Below, in pieces: positions 49,184-57,701 of a stretch of DNA of 64,000 bases. A model generated the notes under the pieces. It worked only from the letters and a program-made list of their open reading frames with translations, ran no database searches and was not told where the DNA came from. Both the position numbers and the translations under genes were made by a program. Within the stretch, counting starts at the first letter, position 1. Each line of letters opens with the position of its first letter. The stretch is from Blastomussa wellsi (lineage: Eukaryota; Cnidaria; Anthozoa; Scleractinia; Plerogyridae): the NCBI GenBank assembly GCA_947652115.1, contig OX393567.1, positions 1 through 64,000 of the forward strand. Reading direction: 5' to 3'.

Positions 49184-50745
49184 ATGTCAAAGCGTAAATC
49201 GACTGCTCAGTTGTATGCTGAAAGGTATTCTCACACGGGATACACTGTAGCCACCACTCACACCCCACAGTTTGGCCCCAATGTCATCGTGCAGGATAAC
49301 ACATGGGAATTAACCAGAGAAATCAAAATTTTACCACAGCCATTTGTAAATCCCGGGGGTGCTGCTAGTGTAAGATCTATAAAGTTTCTTATACCACCCG
49401 TTGTAGCTGAAACATGGATTCCCTCTGAATGTAGCCTGTCTCTCAGCTATGAGGTTAACAAAGCAGATGGCACTGCCTTGACAGGCCCTGCGGCAGCCGC
49501 TAATGCAGAAAACGTCCACGCACGTTATGCGGGGTGGCCTAATGCAATGCTGATCGATGACATAAATGTTACCATCAACGGGTCAACTGCCTTGCAAAAC
49601 TTGGATAGAGACTGGCCTTTGCGAAAATACATGACTTTTATCACCAATGCTAAAGAGACCAGCGGCTACACAAATTTTTGACTGGGACGAAGAGTATGAC
49701 TCGATTGTAGATGCTACAGATAAAGTAAGAGTGGGCACTGCCACGGTTAGTGCTGAGCAAGTGCAAACTAACCTAAAGGAAAGACAAATGCAACTGGCCC
49801 TTCAGCAACACCCTGCTAATATGTTCATCAAACCCCTTCCAGGAGATTTTTTTCCATCAATCAGCTCAAACCTTACAACACAGGGTTAGAAGCGGAAATT
49901 TCTTTCAAAGATCCCTCTTTCATTTTCATTTGTCGAGCTGAACACGCCACTGGGTTGGGTGCAGCCGAAGCCGTTAAATTCACTGTCAGCAGAGAGGGGA
50001 CATACTTGAAAATGAAATTGTTGACACCTAATGTGAAAATCCGAGAAACGCTCGAGTTTATTCTTCAAAATGCTAGCCCTAATGCACCTTATCCGTTCTC
50101 TATTCCCAAGATGAAGATGGTCACGGTACCAGAAATGTTTACCAATACCCAAGGACGAATTAGGCTGTCAGATGTGTTTACAAGGCATTCTCCAGCATGT
50201 CTAGTCTTCTTTGTACTGATACCAGACAATGTTTTGCGAGGCTCTTACCTATCGGATCCTACCCACTTCAGACGCTACAATCTCACACGCTTTCAAGTCT
50301 ACGATGGAGGAAAACAGTTTTTGAAGAAGGTGCACTAAACGTCAACGATGCTACAGAATTCTGGCAGTATTTCTGGAGTATGAGTGGGGCGGAAGAAGAT
50401 GATCGTCAAGCTTGGTACTGGAGACGAGAGCAAGTGTTAGACGGTGGGAAGTTTTTCATACCTGTGGACTTCAGTACAGCTAAAGATGGAGGAAAAACTA
50501 CTGGCCCGTTTATGGAACACCCCGTGGACGTTGAACTAACGTTCGGACTTCGGGAAGCTCGCCTAGGCGGAGATATCAACAATATGCGACTACTTGCTTT
50601 CTACAACACAGTTGAAAACTTATGGCTCTCGGATCCTATCAATAAAAACTACTATCAGCCTAGAGAGCAGACAGATTATCCTGGTGCAGCAGGGAGATCA
50701 ATCACTCCGGGTGGAGAGCCCTTAAGCAAGATTATGCGCACTTAA
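49184..50745 (+). pseudogene. Major capsid protein (double jelly-roll type), element 1, frameshifted
   Basis: The start is the ATG at 49184 (MSKRKSTAQL). The frame changes near 49675, near 49865 and near 50320, giving four consecutive blocks that together have the length and order of one capsid protein of about 520 residues. The first block (NAMLIDDINVTINGST) corresponds to the element 2 capsid segment (HTLFKQINVKLNGTLI). Blocks after each shift remain clearly protein-like, so the lesions are recent relative to divergence. Forms the icosahedral shell in this virus class. Nonfunctional here. Confidence 0.75.
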
Positions 50746-50784
50746 AGAAAAAAAAGCAGAGATGCACGATACATTTCAGTTGCT

Positions 50785-50811
50785 TAACCCTTTCCTGCCC
50801 AAGAGTGACTT

Positions 50812-50850
<39 letters not shown>

Positions 50851-50921
50851 CCAAAGGGAGACCCCTTGGGCAGTAAAGGGTTAAAAAACTATCTCCCTTA
50901 ACCCTTTCCTGCCCAAGAGTG

Positions 50922-50964
<43 letters not shown>

Positions 50965-50990
50965 CCAAAGGGAGACCCCTTGGGCAGTAA
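50785..50990. repeat. Tandem pair of small TIR elements
   Basis: Two near-identical units of about 98 bp (50785-50883 and 50899-50990) run from TAACCCTTTCCTGCCCAAG to its inverted match CTTGGGCAGTAAAGGGTTA; the second is truncated at its right end. MITE-like, TTA/TTAA at the edges. Confidence 0.75.
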
Positions 50991-52295
50991 GTAGTATAGG
51001 TCGCTTAATGGGTCCGTAACCAATCAGAGCAGCATACAGCACACGTGACACGTCTCGACCAATCAGATTGCCGGATTTCATCCAAGATGGCCTCCGGACT
51101 TTTTAATGAGCAAAAATTATTCAGTCTGACGTCATCCCTGAGGAAAACTGCGCCCCAGACCTCTACGGAGGTTCTGGACCCGTCTCACGGATTTCCAGGG
51201 CTAATCGATAAAAATCGATAATGGGATGACGTCATGGCTTTCCGGTCCCCCGCTCCTGAAGGGAGCGTATTATTTTCCAGTCCTTTCGCTAGATGGGGCA
51301 CTTCTCTTTGGAGTTAAAAATGAGGAGGAGAAACACAGATTGATTTTTTAGTGGATTTGAAATGGAAAATCATGAATAGACTGCTTAAACCTCGCTGATG
51401 AAGGATTCATCTATCCTTTTACGGCCTTGAAGACATGATGTCATGGCGCTTACAAACGTGTTTTGAATTCGAATCACGGACCTGTACACTAAGTTAATTA
51501 GGCTTTTCAATACTTTTGAACACAAAATGGTAATGTAAAATGTTGCTTCGAATTTGTATTTAAGTTTTAGAAAGATCGGTAAAGCCACTGAATTATGAAT
51601 TGAATGCAAAAGCCGTGTGCTAAAATTTGAACTTTCCACTTTTAGCATGAAGCCGAGTGAAGTGTGAATAAACTAATTACGCATGCAGAATTGCACGGCT
51701 TTGAAATTTTCGATATTTTGATATTTTGAGTACATTTCGTGGGTTCATCTTCAATGACATTTAATTTGAAGCAAAGTTTATTTGAAGTTTCTATCATATT
51801 TCAATCTTTTGTTCAAAATTTTAGCCTTTTTGGAGCGAACAGATTTGGCACTTGCACGCACATGTTTATCTGATTGAGACGTCCCGTCTTCGTGTTTAGG
51901 CTTTCATTTATTTAAGCGCTTTCAGTGTCGCCGGAACTATTTACAAATTGAACGCAACGATATATGAGCGAGTGCTACATAGAATAGAATAAAATCACAC
52001 AGAGATTTTTTCAAAATTGTTTTAATTACAATTCTAATATCATACATGGCATTTCTAAAGTTTACAAAACGTGACAATCGCTTGCAAAATAAAAGTCCAA
52101 TTCTCCTATCATACATGGCATTTCTAAACGCGACAATGCAAAATAAATGTCTTCACAAATTTTATAGGAGCGTGTGCTACATCAACAAATCACAGATGTT
52201 GTTTTGTTTACAAAATAAAAGTCTTCACAAATTTTATACGTTTGAGTGCTTTTTCAAGATTCTCACCTAGAAACACGGTTGTAAAGTTCCACTCC
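50990..52295. other. Intergenic region, possible left end of element 2
   Basis: No gene seen. AT-rich from 51.3 kb. Around 52020-52240 short repeats occur (CATACATGGCATTTCTAAA twice; AAAATAAAAGTC / TCTTCACAAATTTTATA twice), possibly part of the terminal region of element 2. A TIR cannot be confirmed because the other end is outside the window. Confidence 0.4.
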
Positions 52296-52481
52296 TCAAT
52301 AAATGGAACCGCAGCAAGTCAACAAAACGCGACCACCCCACTTGGTTACTATGTCGCCCCATTTTATTTCTTTCACGAACTTCTCGTGATCAGCGTTGTG
52401 CACTCTGTGAATAGGTTGTGTACACGTGGGAGGTTCCTGGCCACAGACTACACAGCATGAAGGTAAATTTCCACAAGACAT
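52296..52481 (-). CDS. Small Cys-rich hypothetical protein (uncertain)
   Basis: 61 codons with ATG start, CCVVCG and TCCG motifs plus CTQPIH, which could form a small metal site. It lies leftmost in element 2, in AT-rich DNA. May be real or chance. Confidence 0.25.
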   Translation of the reverse strand: MSCGNLPSCCVVCGQEPPTCTQPIHRVHNADHEKFVKEIKWGDIVTKWGGRVLLTCCGSIY

Positions 52482-52529
52482 GACTGATAAAATAAAACAA
52501 AAATCAAAAAAAAAAAAAATAGTAATGCA

Positions 52530-52622
52530 ATAAAATGTTCCATCAAAGGTCCATAAAATGCAGATCTACGGTCCATAAAATGTTCAATAAAATGTAGATT
52601 AACGGTCCATAAAATGTTCCAC
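52530..52622. repeat. GGTCCATAAAATGTTCC short tandem repeats
   Basis: Four imperfect copies of (G)GTCCATAAAATG(TTCC) in about 95 bp, directly downstream of the hypothetical gene ending at 52625. Confidence 0.7.
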
Positions 52623-52624
52623 AA

Positions 52625-52888
52625 TTAAGAGTTCAATTTATCGAAGGCCTCTGCCCATCTCAGCAAATCGACCCACAAAGAAAGCACTTCAGGGTCATCT
52701 GAAGTAGCATCCCAGGATATCTGAATTATCCTATCAAGGAACCACGGCCCATCTTCAATCAGATCAACCATGTCTTGGTAACGGGTACCTTTGCAATTTT
52801 CTTTATCTGCGTCCAACTTCCATTCCATCAAAGCAGTCGCTTCTTCATATGTGTCCAACAATAGTTGTTTCTCAACTCTCTCACTCAT
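52625..52888 (-). CDS. Hypothetical acidic protein (element 2)
   Basis: 87 codons from the ATG at 52888 (MSERVEKQLLL). Acidic, helical-looking, Trp-rich (GPWFLDRIIQISW, LSLWVDLLRWAE). Same strand as the capsid module but beyond its poly(A) signal, separated by about 210 nt, so it has its own transcript. No family recognised. Confidence 0.45.
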   Translation of the reverse strand: MSERVEKQLLLDTYEEATALMEWKLDADKENCKGTRYQDMVDLIEDGPWFLDRIIQISWDATSDDPEVLSLWVDLLRWAEAFDKLNS

Positions 52889-53103
52889 CTTCAAAGGGTA
52901 ACTGGTGGTGTGGGATGGAAAGCGAATGCCTTATATACATTCAAAACAGGTCACGTGATACCAAGGGTATGGGGATGGGGGGCTATCCCCCTCATGAGAG
53001 GTTCAACACACTCTATAAGGAACTCACTTGTTGAAGAACAAATGTTTTAATTGCAAACGATGTAAATATTTTTTTCGAACTACAACAATTGTCAATAAAA
53101 GAC

Positions 53104-53109
53104 TTTATT
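53104..53109 (-). terminator. Poly(A) signal fused to stop codon (end of unit 3)
   Basis: On the minus strand TAATAAAG: the TAA stop of the PLA2 gene (53108-53110) overlaps AATAAA. Confidence 0.7.
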
Positions 53110-53473
53110 ACAACTTGAGTTTTTTCTTGGCTTGCATGATACGTCTCACGATACGTTCTGTCATGGTTTTCTTGCCGGGTAACTTGTTGATCGCACTTAT
53201 CATCTTAGCGTCCGCTACCCACTTGTCTTGTAGGTTCTTGGCACGAGAATAATCGATGTCGTGGGTTCTTGCAATCCGATCCAGACGATTGATGCCCTTG
53301 TCGCCTCGTTTGAGTCTCTTTTTCAAATGAGTGCCAGGTCCCATGAACTGATATCCGGGCCAATGAAATTCCATGCCGGTTTTTGCCAGTAATTTCTGGA
53401 TGTCGAATCCCCCTCCACTAGTCGTCGTCTTCCTCTTCCTCGTACGACTCTTCTTCTTCGTCGGTTTCGTCAT
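53108..53473 (-). CDS. Phospholipase A2-like virion protein (parvovirus VP1u type)
   Basis: 121 codons. Residues 40-48 read GYQFMGPGT, a calcium-binding-loop pattern, and residues 71-75 read HDIDY, the HDxxY catalytic motif; a further Asp at 88 (VADAKM) fits the second catalytic acid. The order and spacing are those of the PLA2 domain at the N-terminus of parvovirus VP1, which hydrolyses endosomal phospholipids during entry. The N-terminus is basic (KKKSRTRKRK) with an SGGGF site that could be cleaved by the element's protease. It overlaps the preceding gene by 56 nt. Last gene of unit 3. Confidence 0.75.
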   Translation of the reverse strand: MTKPTKKKSRTRKRKTTTSGGGFDIQKLLAKTGMEFHWPGYQFMGPGTHLKKRLKRGDKGINRLDRIARTHDIDYSRAKNLQDKWVADAKMISAINKLPGKKTMTERIVRRIMQAKKKLKL

Positions 53474-54083
53474 ACTCGGGCTCTAAAGGACGTCTCAGTT
53501 TCTTGCCTTTGTGCCAATCTTCCCACTCGGGTGCCGGTTTCAATCGCTCGGCTTCTGTTTTTCTCTTCCTCTTGAACAGACCTGTCAGTTTTTCTTTGAA
53601 AGTCGTTTCTGGTGGTCCTTGGTCTGCGTGGGACGTGAACGGTGTGGCAGGTTGTCGTTTGATCGTTTTCTTGCGTGGAACTGATTTGGATTGCGTCGAG
53701 GATTCCTTTTTAACGACGACGGCGGGCGTTGCTGCTGTTGCTGCTGCAGCAGCTGTCGCCTTGTTGGCTTTGACGATTTGTTTCAACATGTTTTCCAAGG
53801 GAGCGTTTAAGAGCACGTCGTCGTCGTCGTCGTCATCGTCGGGTGCACTGCGAACGGTCACAGGTCCTCGTCGGATGCGTCGGCCGAGTTTACCCACTTC
53901 CTTGGCAATCGGTTTGGTTTTCTTCACGGCCAGACCCGGAGGTAAGTGTTTCTCCAACAATTGTTTCTCGGCAGACAATCGAGCCGCCTTGTTCAATAGC
54001 GCGCTCTGTGTCAACTTGCCTTTGTAGTGGTTCGTCAATAGGTCGAACTCCGAGGACGGGATCATGAGCACTTCTCGCGTCAT
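53418..54083 (-). CDS. Conserved core-like protein with acidic tail (element 2)
   Basis: Start chosen at the ATG at 54083 (MTREVLMIPSSEFDLL); the frame opens a little earlier at a GTG. About 221 residues: a helical N-terminal part (NHYKGKLTQSALLNKAARLSAEKQ), a run of eight Asp, an Ala-rich stretch, basic segments and a strongly acidic C-terminus (EEEESYEEEEDDD). The N-terminal helix pattern recurs, as I recall, in proteins of related elements. Probably a structural or DNA-condensing partner; function not established. Confidence 0.6.
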   Translation of the reverse strand: MTREVLMIPSSEFDLLTNHYKGKLTQSALLNKAARLSAEKQLLEKHLPPGLAVKKTKPIAKEVGKLGRRIRRGPVTVRSAPDDDDDDDDVLLNAPLENMLKQIVKANKATAAAAATAATPAVVVKKESSTQSKSVPRKKTIKRQPATPFTSHADQGPPETTFKEKLTGLFKRKRKTEAERLKPAPEWEDWHKGKKLRRPLEPEYDETDEEEESYEEEEDDD

Positions 54084-54321
54084 CGGCACACTCCTGGCAC
54101 AACTCGCGCGTTTTACCTTCGGCTACGACTCTGCAGTCGGGACACAAACGTTCGTCCGCGTACTTCCAGGAGGTGTGTTGGCGGCGTAGATCGTGGTAGG
54201 CTTTATACCAATGGTCTCTGTTTTCTTCCACGCGTTCCAAACGTTCTCGTAGCTCTCTCGTTTCCGACAATAGGTAGGCCACGCGTTGCTTCCACCCTTT
54301 TAACCGCTCTTGCAGTGACAT
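53890..54321 (-). CDS. Coiled-coil protein with zinc ribbon (element 2)
   Basis: The ATG at 54321 (MSLQERLKGWKQ) is preferred because the longer frame begins with TTG. A coiled coil (residues 10-45, LSETRELRERLERVEENRDHW) is followed by paired CPDC and CQEC motifs (C60, C63, C75, C78), a likely zinc site. The last 65 codons overlap the next gene in another frame, so the true C-terminus may be shorter. It overlaps the preceding gene by 22 nt. Confidence 0.5.
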   Translation of the reverse strand: MSLQERLKGWKQRVAYLLSETRELRERLERVEENRDHWYKAYHDLRRQHTSWKYADERLCPDCRVVAEGKTRELCQECADDARSAHDPVLGVRPIDEPLQRQVDTERAIEQGGSIVCRETIVGETLTSGSGREENQTDCQGSG

Positions 54322-54629
54322 GCTTTGAAGACGTTGCGTAGACCGTTCCAAAACCCGCTGCCTTGTTGCTTCAACAGTTGTTCGCGTCGTCGTTTGACTG
54401 AGTGTTTGCGTTTGGCCAGTTCGCGTAGTTTTGTTTTATGAGGTCGTAACTTCTGTATCGCTCGTTCGCTCACCGGGATGTTTCTCTTGAGCAGATTCAA
54501 GACCATTTCGCTGACGGCGTTGATCTGATCGGCACTGGCGTGCATCAACATGTCTTGTCGCCTGTACCGGTCCGCCTTGTTCAGGATGGACGTCAGGAAA
54601 CGTTTCTCCTTACGTAACAGTCTCATCAT
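54300..54629 (-). CDS. Conserved small basic virion-type protein (element 2)
   Basis: 109 codons from the ATG at 54629, which overlaps the preceding stop (ATGA). Helical and basic: INAVSEMVLNLLKRNIPVSE, then HKTKLRELAKRKHSVKRRR and a C-terminal GSGFWNGL patch. This combination of a helical domain, Arg/Lys block and Gly-hydrophobic tail is common to adintovirus/Polinton core or pX-like proteins. Probable virion protein. Confidence 0.6.
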   Translation of the reverse strand: MMRLLRKEKRFLTSILNKADRYRRQDMLMHASADQINAVSEMVLNLLKRNIPVSERAIQKLRPHKTKLRELAKRKHSVKRRREQLLKQQGSGFWNGLRNVFKACHCKSG

Positions 54630-54808
54630 ACTTCCCACGGAGCAGAGCGTCTTTTGTAACTACCCGTGACACCCTTGGCACCCATTCTTTTATACCTCTT
54701 GTCCTTTCCGAGTTTGTACCCGATCGTCGCAGCGTTCTTGAGTATACTGAGCAATGCACCGCCTCGTTGTCGTCTTCTGCGTCGTGTCTTAGTCCTCCTC
54801 CTTTTCAT
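54626..54808 (-). CDS. Small basic core protein with RGG site (element 2)
   Basis: 60 codons. Arg-rich N-terminus (MKRRRTKTRRRRRQRGG) with an RGG cleavage-like site, then a short amphipathic segment and a basic tail. Start ATG overlaps the preceding stop by ATGA (54805-54808), and its own stop overlaps the next ATG in the same way. Likely DNA-condensing core peptide, analogous to adenovirus pVII/mu. Confidence 0.6.
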   Translation of the reverse strand: MKRRRTKTRRRRRQRGGALLSILKNAATIGYKLGKDKRYKRMGAKGVTGSYKRRSAPWEV

Positions 54809-55092
54809 CTCACAAAACCTTTTACGATGCGCGAGATGACTTTGGCCTGTTTCTTGGCTCCAGAACTCAATTGGGACCGCGTGAGGGGTTTTCGTTTTCT
54901 TTTTCTTCTTCTTCTTTCTAACGCTTCCAATCCTTTTTTCGCACCGTACCCTGCAGCTCCGGACAGAGCACCCGCTGCTATGGCCTTTCCTCCGGCCACC
55001 AAAGCTGGAATGAGTGCCGCCAGGGGAAAGAGTCCTCCTTTTTGTCTCTTTCGCGTTGTTCTTCTACCACGACCTGTTCGTCTCCCCTTCAT
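54805..55092 (-). CDS. pX/mu-like core precursor (element 2)
   Basis: 95 codons: basic leader (KGRRTGRGRRTTRKRQ), KGG site, then a hydrophobic Gly/Ala segment (LFPLAALIPALVAGGKAIAA), then a basic block (ERRRRKRKRKP). A basic region, cleavage-like GG and hydrophobic tail recall the adenovirus pX precursor. 15 nt after the membrane protein gene. Confidence 0.6.
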   Translation of the reverse strand: MKGRRTGRGRRTTRKRQKGGLFPLAALIPALVAGGKAIAAGALSGAAGYGAKKGLEALERRRRKRKRKPLTRSQLSSGAKKQAKVISRIVKGFVR

Positions 55093-55107
55093 TGCCGAAA
55101 CTGATTC

Positions 55108-55635
55108 TCACACCGTCGTGCTCTCGCCTTTATCCACGTGATCGTAACGAAATGATTTTTCGTAGTCTCGCATGCACTTGTCGGACACGGGCGGGGTGAA
55201 ATCGGTGATGGTGTCGTCCAAGGTTTGCATCTTGATTAAGAATCCGTCCAACTCGTTCATGGGAAGACCTCGTGCGTAGGTTCTCAACTCGATTAACGTC
55301 TTGTCGTAGGTGGTGTAGGCAAAACGACACATGTCGACTTTGAACGAAAACTTTTTGAAATCGTTCCATCCCTTGACCACGGTACCTGCCGCCGACAAAC
55401 AAGCGATCAGGATACTGTTTTCCAACACAGAACCCACGACGATGCCTGCTGCCACTACGATTAAAGCCAACGCGTTCAAACAACCGTGACACCGTTTGAA
55501 ATGGTAAAACATCTGACGATGACACCACCATTGACGATGGTAAAACGCAAAGAGTCCATCCAACTTGTACAATAATTTACGGTCCAAGGGGCACTTGGCG
55601 TGGGTCCCGTTCAAGAGTGAGACCTGTCGTTCCAT
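55108..55635 (-). CDS. Two-TM membrane protein (element 2)
   Basis: 175 codons. An N-terminal helical part with His/Trp/Cys (YHRQWWCHRQMFYHFKRC) precedes two adjacent hydrophobic segments (ALALIVVAAGIVVGSVL and SILIACLSAAGTVVKGW), then a helical cytosolic tail. The layout resembles SLATT-type two-TM proteins, but this is a topology match only. Could act at membranes during entry or egress. Begins 1 nt after the preceding stop. Confidence 0.55.
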   Translation of the reverse strand: MERQVSLLNGTHAKCPLDRKLLYKLDGLFAFYHRQWWCHRQMFYHFKRCHGCLNALALIVVAAGIVVGSVLENSILIACLSAAGTVVKGWNDFKKFSFKVDMCRFAYTTYDKTLIELRTYARGLPMNELDGFLIKMQTLDDTITDFTPPVSDKCMRDYEKSFRYDHVDKGESTTV

Positions 55636-55636
55636 C

Positions 55637-56215
55637 TCAATCGCTCACTCGCGTAGAAGTGCGTCGCACGCTGGGTCTGCCTCCGTCTTTGTAGGTCGTG
55701 GTGATGGTGTTGGTGGTCGTTATGCCGGCGATGCGTCGTCCAGCTGCCGATTGACTTTGATCGTTTAACAACAGTTGCAATTGTCGCTGCAAGTCGTCTT
55801 GATTCATTCTCGGCGGTCTTCTAGGTGTACTGTTGTTGCTGCTGCTGCTGCTGCTACTACTGCTACTGCTCGAGGGAAGACGCCTACGAGGGCTCTTGTG
55901 CGGGACCGTGGGTCTCGCGGGTTGTGTACCTACGCCTGCCGGAGAAGGAGTCGAGAAAACGGGTGTGGGTGGAGAACCTACGCCAGGCGTGCCGTAGGCG
56001 TTTTGCATCATCTGGTCCACGTGTGCGGGACTCAAGGCAGCCATGATGTCTTGGTCTCGTAGGTCGTCCATGGCTTGCAACTGTTGACGATCCACTGCAG
56101 ACGGATCCAAACGATCTAAATCGACGGTGTCGATGGGATGAGGGCTCAAAGGCGACATGTTTAACGCCATGTGAATGAGGTCTCCCATCGACGGTACGTC
56201 GGGAGATCTGCCCAT
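55637..56215 (-). CDS. Hypothetical Ser/Pro-rich protein (element 2)
   Basis: 192 codons; an alternative ATG lies at 56188. Acidic/hydrophobic N-terminus, Pro-rich middle, a run of 12 Ser (encoded by a GCT/ACT-type repeat near 55840), then a Gln-rich helix (QDDLQRQLQLLLNDQ) and a basic tail. No family recognised. Its start overlaps the stop of the preceding gene (TGATG). Confidence 0.5.
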   Translation of the reverse strand: MGRSPDVPSMGDLIHMALNMSPLSPHPIDTVDLDRLDPSAVDRQQLQAMDDLRDQDIMAALSPAHVDQMMQNAYGTPGVGSPPTPVFSTPSPAGVGTQPARPTVPHKSPRRRLPSSSSSSSSSSSSNNSTPRRPPRMNQDDLQRQLQLLLNDQSQSAAGRRIAGITTTNTITTTYKDGGRPSVRRTSTRVSD

Positions 56216-56421
56216 CAGCCATCGCGTAACGAGTGAATCAATTCTCTGAAGTGAGCCTCGTTATATGCTCGTACCAGATCGTCCACGTCCTCCCACGTCT
56301 TACACGTCGTCACCAATCGCGTCATGGCGTCGCGATCCATGTCGTCGGGCCTCATCTGGCTCAAGTGTCGCCTGCATCGGTGCAGGAACCTGCACCACGA
56401 CACGTCGCGTAGCTGCATCAT
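56215..56421 (-). CDS. Small hypothetical protein (element 2)
   Basis: 68 codons, starting MMQLRDVSW, 6 nt after the ATPase stop. Basic N-terminus with two Cys, then an acidic helix. Kept in the overlapping gene chain, which supports it being real. Function unknown. Confidence 0.5.
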   Translation of the reverse strand: MMQLRDVSWCRFLHRCRRHLSQMRPDDMDRDAMTRLVTTCKTWEDVDDLVRAYNEAHFRELIHSLRDG

Positions 56422-56427
56422 AGATAG

Positions 56428-57090
56428 TTATGGGTCCTCGTCTTCTTCGAACTGATAACATCGCACGTATCCCTCGTCTTTTAACAAGTGGCTGAGGAGT
56501 CGTCTATCGTCGCTGCTGGCAGGATGCAAGTCCAAGACCATGTAACCGAAAGGCTTGTCCGTCACTCGTCTGTACCTGTCGTGCACGTCTTTCCACTTAT
56601 TCGGAAACGCTTGAAGCACCAAGTTTCGAAATCCCAATTGGTCGCGAGGGTTCTTGAACGCTACCACGTAATGCGCGTTTCTGGAAATGCTCTTGGCGTA
56701 CTTGCCGGGCGGGAACATGTCTTGACACAAGTACAACACCGTGATGTTTTGATGATGAGAGTGTTTGGTGAATAGATCGAGCACGCGTTTGTCGCTGCCT
56801 CCTTCGTCCATCAAATCGTCCATCACCAGTGCACCTCCTTTGGGAAACCACTTTTTCAAATCGTTCGTGTCTGGAATGCCTTCGTGGAATTTGATGCCTC
56901 TTCGCTGCATGTCCTGGAATTTGTCCTGCCACGCGCCGTAACAGTATCGTACGACCTGGGGAGACGACCCGAACAAGTCGGCGTTTTCCGTCAAGAGTTT
57001 GGAAGTGAAGACCGTCTTACCGCAGCCCGACGGTCCCACGATCAAGATGCTGCACGGACAGTTGAAGGTGAACGCTTCACCTCGATCCAT
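56428..57090 (-). CDS. A32-like packaging ATPase (FtsK/HerA superfamily), element 2
   Basis: 220 codons. Walker A GPSGCGKT at residues 19-26, Walker B GALVMDD at 86-92, followed by a conserved LYLCQDM segment (sensor region). Length and motif spacing fit the genome-packaging ATPases of Polintons, adintoviruses and other double jelly-roll viruses, which pump DNA into the preformed capsid. First gene of unit 3, 39 nt after the protease gene. Intact. Confidence 0.9.
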   Translation of the reverse strand: MDRGEAFTFNCPCSILIVGPSGCGKTVFTSKLLTENADLFGSSPQVVRYCYGAWQDKFQDMQRRGIKFHEGIPDTNDLKKWFPKGGALVMDDLMDEGGSDKRVLDLFTKHSHHQNITVLYLCQDMFPPGKYAKSISRNAHYVVAFKNPRDQLGFRNLVLQAFPNKWKDVHDRYRRVTDKPFGYMVLDLHPASSDDRRLLSHLLKDEGYVRCYQFEEDEDP

Positions 57091-57127
57091 GGATACAGAG
57101 TGACTACAGGGTTCGTTTTCACACCTC

Positions 57128-57133
57128 TTTATT
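57128..57133 (-). terminator. Poly(A) signal fused to stop codon (end of unit 2)
   Basis: GAATAAAGA on the minus strand; the protease stop TAA (57129-57131) is inside AATAAA. Confidence 0.7.
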
Positions 57134-57701
57134 CGAAAAACAAATGATTTACACCACCGTGCGATCGCACGGTGTTCTGAACGTGAGGTCGTTTACAAAC
57201 GTCTTGCCATCCTAAGGCTCTTACTATTTTTTCTCGTAACATCTGGCCTACTTTGTGGTCGTTGGCCGCGTAATCGTGTTTGGAGAAACGATTTACAAAG
57301 TATTGCATGCTTTCGTTTCTGGCTTTCGAACTCAAATATAACAGGGCGTAATCGCCGCAACTCTTGCTGAACAACGACTGTAAACTCTGTCCGTTTCGGA
57401 TCACGTACTTCCAATGTGTCTTTAACCACGCTTGCAACGGTCCCGCGGTCCGGTACGCCTCCAGAGGTAACGCGTAACTGTCCATCACCTCGCACACGTT
57501 GCCTTCGGTCCACAGGGAGATCCAATGGCGACCCGGTAAGTCGGACGGATCCGTGTTGACGATGTAACCCCGAGGCACGTCTTTGCGAGGGGTCGACGGT
57601 AATTCGTCGCAGGCCACGGTCCCGTGAAAATGCGGTTTCAACACGGGGTCTGCTTCTGCCAAATGGTCCAACTGCACGTTGTTCAGGGCCACGCGTTCCA
57701 T
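57129..57701 (-). CDS. Adenain-like cysteine protease (element 2)
   Basis: 190 codons. His59 in GRHWISLW, Asp74 in EVMDSYALP, Gln108 and Cys115 in QSLFSKSCGDYALLYL; the seven-residue Gln-to-Cys spacing is that of adenovirus protease. Expected to process precursor virion proteins at Gly-Gly sites, for which several candidates (RGG/KGG) are encoded nearby. The start overlaps the capsid stop (TGATG). Intact. Confidence 0.88.
   Translation of the reverse strand: MERVALNNVQLDHLAEADPVLKPHFHGTVACDELPSTPRKDVPRGYIVNTDPSDLPGRHWISLWTEGNVCEVMDSYALPLEAYRTAGPLQAWLKTHWKYVIRNGQSLQSLFSKSCGDYALLYLSSKARNESMQYFVNRFSKHDYAANDHKVGQMLREKIVRALGWQDVCKRPHVQNTVRSHGGVNHLFFE

Larger units (their letters stand above)
43836..50745 (+). 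mobile_element. Element 1: decayed Polinton/adintovirus-like element
   Basis: Plus-strand order: hypothetical Cys-rich protein, integrase, two capsid-associated paralogues, Gly-rich pX/pVI-like protein, major capsid protein. This order matches element 2 (integrase, two paralogues, small basic protein, capsid), but the sequences are widely diverged. Protease, ATPase and DNA polymerase are absent. Ends and TIRs were not identified, so both boundaries are approximate. The multiple lesions mark it as an endogenous fossil. Confidence 0.75.

Noticed and set aside
55130..57525. Alternative minus-strand frames (110-133 codons) within the protease, ATPase and membrane genes
   Set aside because: Arg-rich out-of-frame shadows; the main frames have catalytic motifs or membrane segments.
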